Positions 60,429 to 64,000 of a stretch of 64,000 bases of DNA are shown one piece after another. The translations under genes and the position numbers were made by a program. Position 1 is the stretch's first letter; every line of letters begins with the position of its first letter. The notes under the pieces were generated by a model. The model had not been told where the DNA came from. It saw only the letters and a list, made by a program, of their open reading frames with translations, and searched no databases. This stretch comes from Deltaproteobacteria bacterium (GTDB lineage: Bacteria > Desulfobacterota > Syntrophia > Syntrophales > UBA5619): assembly GCA_021372695.1 (NCBI GenBank), contig JAJFTY010000011.1, positions 10,942 to 74,941 of the forward strand. Reading direction: 5' to 3'.

Positions 60429-60826
60429 GCGCAAAGAAGATTCTTTTTGTCGATGATGACCGGGACTTTCTCACCAGCCAGTCAATCTTTTTTTCTGGCC
60501 GCGGCTACGAGGTGCTGACCGCCGAAGACGGAGAGCAGGCGCTGGAACTGCTCGCCCGGCAGACGCCTGACATCCTGATCCTCGACCTGATGATGGAGCA
60601 CGCCGATTCCGGGTTCGTGCTGAGCCGCAAAATCCGGACGGACGAACGGTTCAAGGATCTGCCGATCGTGATGCTTTCGGGGGTGGCCGCGGCAACGGGC
60701 CGCCGGTTCGATCAGGAGGACGAGGGACTGAAGAGATGGTCCAAACTGGATGCCTTCCTGGACAAACCGATCACGGGCAAGCAACTCCTCAGGGTGATCG
60801 AGGAAAAGACGCAAGCGGCCGCCTGA
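60425..60826 (+). CDS. Single-domain response regulator (orphan receiver 2)
   Basis: The 133-residue REC protein has KKILFVDDDRDFLTSQSIFF, DILILDLMMEHADSGFVLSR with the phospho-Asp, and LDAFLDKPITGKQLL with the Lys. It resembles the receiver at 53650, including an enlarged segment before the Lys (GVAAATGRRFDQEDEGLKRW). Its ATG overlaps the sensor kinase stop, so it is the natural partner. No output domain. Confidence 0.9.
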   Translation: MSAKKILFVDDDRDFLTSQSIFFSGRGYEVLTAEDGEQALELLARQTPDILILDLMMEHADSGFVLSRKIRTDERFKDLPIVMLSGVAAATGRRFDQEDEGLKRWSKLDAFLDKPITGKQLLRVIEEKTQAAA

Positions 60827-60853
60827 ACAATGCGGCAAAGGACTATGGCTGAG

Positions 60854-62332
60854 ATGAGCAAGGGCAGAATCCTCGTCGTCGATGACGAGTACGGAATCCG
60901 GTCCGGGGTTCGCCAGATCCTCGAAATCGAGGGGTTCAGCGTGGAGGAGGCGGAGACGGGGAAGGAGGCGTTGGACGCGGTGGATAAAGGCCCCCTCGAT
61001 TGCGTCCTCATCGACTACCGCCTTCCCGACATCGACGGCCTCACGCTCCTGCAGGCGATCCGGTCGCGCGGTCCGGGTATCATGACCTGCATGATCACGG
61101 CCTACGCCAATATCGAGACCGCCGTGGCCGCGACCCGGCAGGGGGTCGATTTCTTCCTGCCCAAGCCATTTTCGCCCGACGACCTCATCGGGGTCGTCGA
61201 GATGCTGCTTCGCCGCAAGAAGAGCGACGAAGAGGCCGCCCGGCTGAAACTCGCCCACGAGGCGAGCCTCGCGGCACTGGCCTCGGAGAGAAGCCAGACC
61301 CGCTCCCTGGTGGAAAGCCTCCGGGACGCAGTTCTGGTCGTCAACCGGTCGCAAGAGGTCGTCCTCGTCAACCGCGCCATGGCTTCGCTGCTCAAGGGCG
61401 AGGAGGCGCTGCTCCTCAGGCAACCGGTCGAGGCGGTTCTCTCCGGCGATGCGTTCGCCCCGGTGCGGTCAGCCATCCGCCTCGCCTCCACAGGCCGGAC
61501 CGCATTCGACTTGGAGATCGGTGAGCGCCAGTACATGGTCAGCCTCGCCCCGTTCCATTCCGATACCCGGGAGGTGCTGGGCCACATTCTCACCATCTCC
61601 GACATCTCCGAGATCCGGCGGCTGGCCATGGAAAAGTCACGTTTCGTCCGCACCATGATCCACGAATTCCGCTCCCCCCTCGGGGCCATCAAGGGAATTC
61701 TGGAGGTGGCGCTCGACAAGTCCCTGGGGGACAAGTTGGACGCCTATCTCCCCCAATTTGACCGTGCGGAAAAACGGCTGGATGCCCTGGTGGAACTGAT
61801 CGGCAACCTTCTGTCCGTGTCCCGGATCGACATGGAGGGGCGGGAGAAGGGACCGGTCACGCCGATCGATGTAACCCCCGTCCTGAACGAGACCGCAGAG
61901 TTCTACCGGGAGCGGGCGAACGCCCGCCATCTGCGGTACGGCATCGCCGTCGACCCTGATCTCGGCGGAGTGCGCATCGGCGCCGAGGACCTCCGGATGA
62001 TCCTGACGAACCTGATCGGCAACGCGGTCAAGTACAACCGGGACCGGGGCACGGTCGACATCCGGGTCCGCCGCGTCAACGGCGATGTGCGGATCGACGT
62101 CGCCGACACCGGCCTCGGGATCCGGGAGCAGAATCTGCCCCATATCTTCGACGAGTTCTTCCGGGAGAAGCGCCCGGAAACGCGGGGGGTGGAAGGCAAC
62201 GGGCTGGGCCTCTCCATCGTGAAGCGGCTGGTGGACCGTGCCGCCGGCCGGATCCACGTGGTCAGCTCCGAAGGAGCGGGCTCGACCTTTTCCGTCTACC
62301 TGCCCGCGGAAGCACCGACGTCCCGGCTGTAA
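60854..62332 (+). CDS. REC-PAS-histidine kinase hybrid
   Basis: The 492-residue protein starts with a receiver domain (MSKGRILVVDDEYGIRSGVR, phospho-Asp in DCVLIDYRLPDIDG), then a coiled coil and PAS domain (about 155-265), a HisKA domain with VRTMIHEFRSPLGAIKGILE and an HATPase domain (LIGNAVKYNRDRG, VADTGLGIREQ, GNGLGLSIVKRL). I chose the ATG at 60854 because AAAGGA is 11 bp before it; ATGs at 60830 and 60845 are alternatives. It may be the next step of the phosphorelay that starts with the H-cluster kinase. Confidence 0.85.
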   Translation: MSKGRILVVDDEYGIRSGVRQILEIEGFSVEEAETGKEALDAVDKGPLDCVLIDYRLPDIDGLTLLQAIRSRGPGIMTCMITAYANIETAVAATRQGVDFFLPKPFSPDDLIGVVEMLLRRKKSDEEAARLKLAHEASLAALASERSQTRSLVESLRDAVLVVNRSQEVVLVNRAMASLLKGEEALLLRQPVEAVLSGDAFAPVRSAIRLASTGRTAFDLEIGERQYMVSLAPFHSDTREVLGHILTISDISEIRRLAMEKSRFVRTMIHEFRSPLGAIKGILEVALDKSLGDKLDAYLPQFDRAEKRLDALVELIGNLLSVSRIDMEGREKGPVTPIDVTPVLNETAEFYRERANARHLRYGIAVDPDLGGVRIGAEDLRMILTNLIGNAVKYNRDRGTVDIRVRRVNGDVRIDVADTGLGIREQNLPHIFDEFFREKRPETRGVEGNGLGLSIVKRLVDRAAGRIHVVSSEGAGSTFSVYLPAEAPTSRL

Positions 62333-62341
62333 GCGAATCCA

Positions 62342-62359
62342 GGCCGGGACCTTCCGGCC
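62342..62359. terminator. Hairpin between convergent kinase and hisD genes
   Basis: GGCCGG and CCGGCC pair around a 6-base loop in the 48-bp gap between two converging genes. No T-run is present, so termination is only possible, not shown. Confidence 0.35.
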
Positions 62360-62380
62360 GTCCTGCCGGAGAGACCCGGT

Positions 62381-63676
62381 TTAGCCCGCTGTCCGAAGGC
62401 GGCAGCGGACGGAGTTCCCGTGACCGCCGAGCCCCTCCATCTCCGCGAAACGGACGGCTTCACGGCCGCATCGCTGGAGCGCCTCCTGCGAGAACGAGAG
62501 GAGACTGGTCCGCTTGACGAAATCGTAGACGCCCAGCGGTGAAGCGAAGCGGGCTGTCCCGCCCGTCGGGAGGACGTGATTCGGCCCCGCCATGTAGTCG
62601 CCCAGCGCCTCCGGGGTATGCATCCCCAGAAAGATCGCCCCGGCATTCCGAATCTCCGGTAGCAGCTCCTGCGGATTCCGCACCATCAGCTCGAGGTGTT
62701 CAGGTGCAAACCGGTTGGCAAGTTCGACCGCCTCGGCGAGGTCACGCGTGACGACGGCGGCGCCGAATGCGTCGATCGATCGGCCTGCGATCGCCCGGCG
62801 CGGGAGTGCCCCAAGCTGGCGGTCGACTTCCCGGGCCACGGCCCCGGCACAACCGGCGTCCGGCGTGAGCAGGATGGCGCTTGCCGTTTCATCGTGCTCG
62901 GCCTGGGCGAGCAGATCCGCCGCCGCGCAGGCTGCCCTCCCCGTACCGTCGGCGATGATCAGCACCTCGCTCGGGCCGGCGATCATGTCGATCGCGACCC
63001 GGCCGAAGACCATCTTCTTGGCGGCGGCCACGTAGGCGTTCCCCGGACCGACGATCTTGTCAACCTGAGGGATGGTGCGGGTGCCGAAGGCCAGCGCCGC
63101 AATCGCCTGGGCCCCGCCGATCTTGAAGATCCGCGTCACGCCGCCCAGCGCCGCGGCGGCGGCAATCGACGGATGGAGCCGCCCGTCGCGGGACGGCGTC
63201 ACGAGGACGATCTCGCCGACGCCGGCGATCCGGGCGGGAATGGCGGTCATCAGGACCGTGGAGGGGTAACAGGCGAGCCCCCCCGGGGCATAGATACCGA
63301 CCGCCGCAAGCGGGAGGATGCGCTGCCCGAGTTCCACCCCCTCCTCGTCCCGGACGGACCAGCCCTCGCAGCGCTGGTGTTCATGAAACCGCTCGATTCT
63401 CGCGGCAGCCGTCCTCAGAACGGCCAGATCCTCCGCAGGAACCTGCGCGGCCGCAGCCGACCGCTCATCCATCGAGGCCTCAACCGTCCCGGCCGTCACG
63501 ACGTGGCCGTCCCATCGGGCGGTATATTCGAAGAGCGCCTCATCCCCCCGCAGGCCCACATCTTCGACGATGCGCCCGACGGCCGCCCAGAGGTCGGGAT
63601 CGAAGACGCGGCCCCGTTCCCGAATCTTCCGGAAATCCCCTTCGAACTCCGCACTGTCCGTTCTGATGATCTTCAT
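62381..63676 (-). CDS. hisD: Histidinol dehydrogenase
   Basis: The 431-residue protein is complete HisD: VDKIVGPGNAYVAAAKKMVF, IDMIAGPSEVLIIADGTG, LLAQAEHDETASAILLT with zinc ligands and catalytic residues, FAPEHLELMV, AGAIFLGMHTPEALGDYMAG and GPNHVLPTGGTARFASPLGV. It oxidises histidinol to histidine with NAD in two steps. The ATG at 63676 follows GAGGAG; an ATG at 63694 is also possible. The C-terminal end also survives as a relic at 46179-46263. Confidence 0.94.
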   Translation of the reverse strand: MKIIRTDSAEFEGDFRKIRERGRVFDPDLWAAVGRIVEDVGLRGDEALFEYTARWDGHVVTAGTVEASMDERSAAAAQVPAEDLAVLRTAAARIERFHEHQRCEGWSVRDEEGVELGQRILPLAAVGIYAPGGLACYPSTVLMTAIPARIAGVGEIVLVTPSRDGRLHPSIAAAAALGGVTRIFKIGGAQAIAALAFGTRTIPQVDKIVGPGNAYVAAAKKMVFGRVAIDMIAGPSEVLIIADGTGRAACAAADLLAQAEHDETASAILLTPDAGCAGAVAREVDRQLGALPRRAIAGRSIDAFGAAVVTRDLAEAVELANRFAPEHLELMVRNPQELLPEIRNAGAIFLGMHTPEALGDYMAGPNHVLPTGGTARFASPLGVYDFVKRTSLLSFSQEALQRCGREAVRFAEMEGLGGHGNSVRCRLRTAG

Positions 63677-63701
63677 GATCTCCTCTAGATCCATTCTCTG
63701 A

Positions 63702-64000
<299 letters not shown>

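Overview
The window is GC-rich and almost fully coding, with strong G/C preference at third codon positions. Gene content points to an anaerobic, diderm bacterium, most likely a Desulfobacterota (former Deltaproteobacteria) member close to the syntrophic Syntrophales. This is an inference from a type IV pilus operon with a PilQ secretin, beta-oxidation-type acyl-CoA enzymes with an ADP-forming acyl-CoA synthetase, a TRAP transporter, a Rex-controlled trimeric [FeFe]-hydrogenase, and a DUF39 homocysteine synthesis gene. There is no rRNA, phage or CRISPR, and one tRNA gene.

Layout. 1-5.5 kb is a worn region: a DUF4105 gene cut by the window edge, a membrane CAP-domain protein flanked by an 82-bp direct repeat, fused remnants of a type I restriction locus (hsdM joined to a YgjP-like peptidase), a spermidine-synthase-like membrane protein that appears internally deleted, and a 5' fossil of a tctA permease. 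5.5-13.6 kb holds acyl-CoA metabolism: two acyl-CoA dehydrogenases, an ADP-forming acyl-CoA synthetase with a DRTGG partner, a nitronate-monooxygenase-family enzyme and a 3-hydroxyacyl-CoA dehydrogenase. 14-21.5 kb holds housekeeping genes (NYN nuclease, holA, LOG family, rpsU, hisC, lipoate ligase, gcvH, M24 peptidase, TPR). 21.6-26.6 kb is pilMNOPQ with an ftsB-like gene upstream. 26.9-40.2 kb runs on the minus strand as tRNA-Gly, rimP, nusA, infB, ylxP-like, rbfA, nrnA, truB, rpsO, pnp, M16 peptidase, dut and DUF39. 40.4-45.8 kb is a plus-strand TRAP operon with two isocitrate-lyase-superfamily enzymes and a double-ACT protein. 46.3-52.7 kb is a tetR-RND efflux operon. 52.8-62.3 kb is the most interesting part: rex, a receiver protein, the hydrogenase subunits, a sensor kinase containing an H-cluster-like hydrogenase domain, a second receiver and a REC-PAS-kinase. 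hisD and the end of murA close the window.

How it fits together. Acyl-CoA oxidation yields reduced cofactors and acetyl-CoA; the ADP-forming synthetase can recover ATP from the CoA ester. The trimeric hydrogenase can dispose of NADH and ferredoxin electrons as H2. Two Rex operators tie this operon to the NADH/NAD ratio, and the hydrogenase-like kinase offers a second input, probably H2 or redox. No DNA-binding output protein accompanies the phosphorelay, so its target is unknown.

Repeats are frequent between genes: a pair of about 125-bp elements with inverted ends placed at stop codons, GGGGAGG-rich palindromes, a common TTCGACAAGCTCAGGGTGAC element, and a relic of a second hisD.
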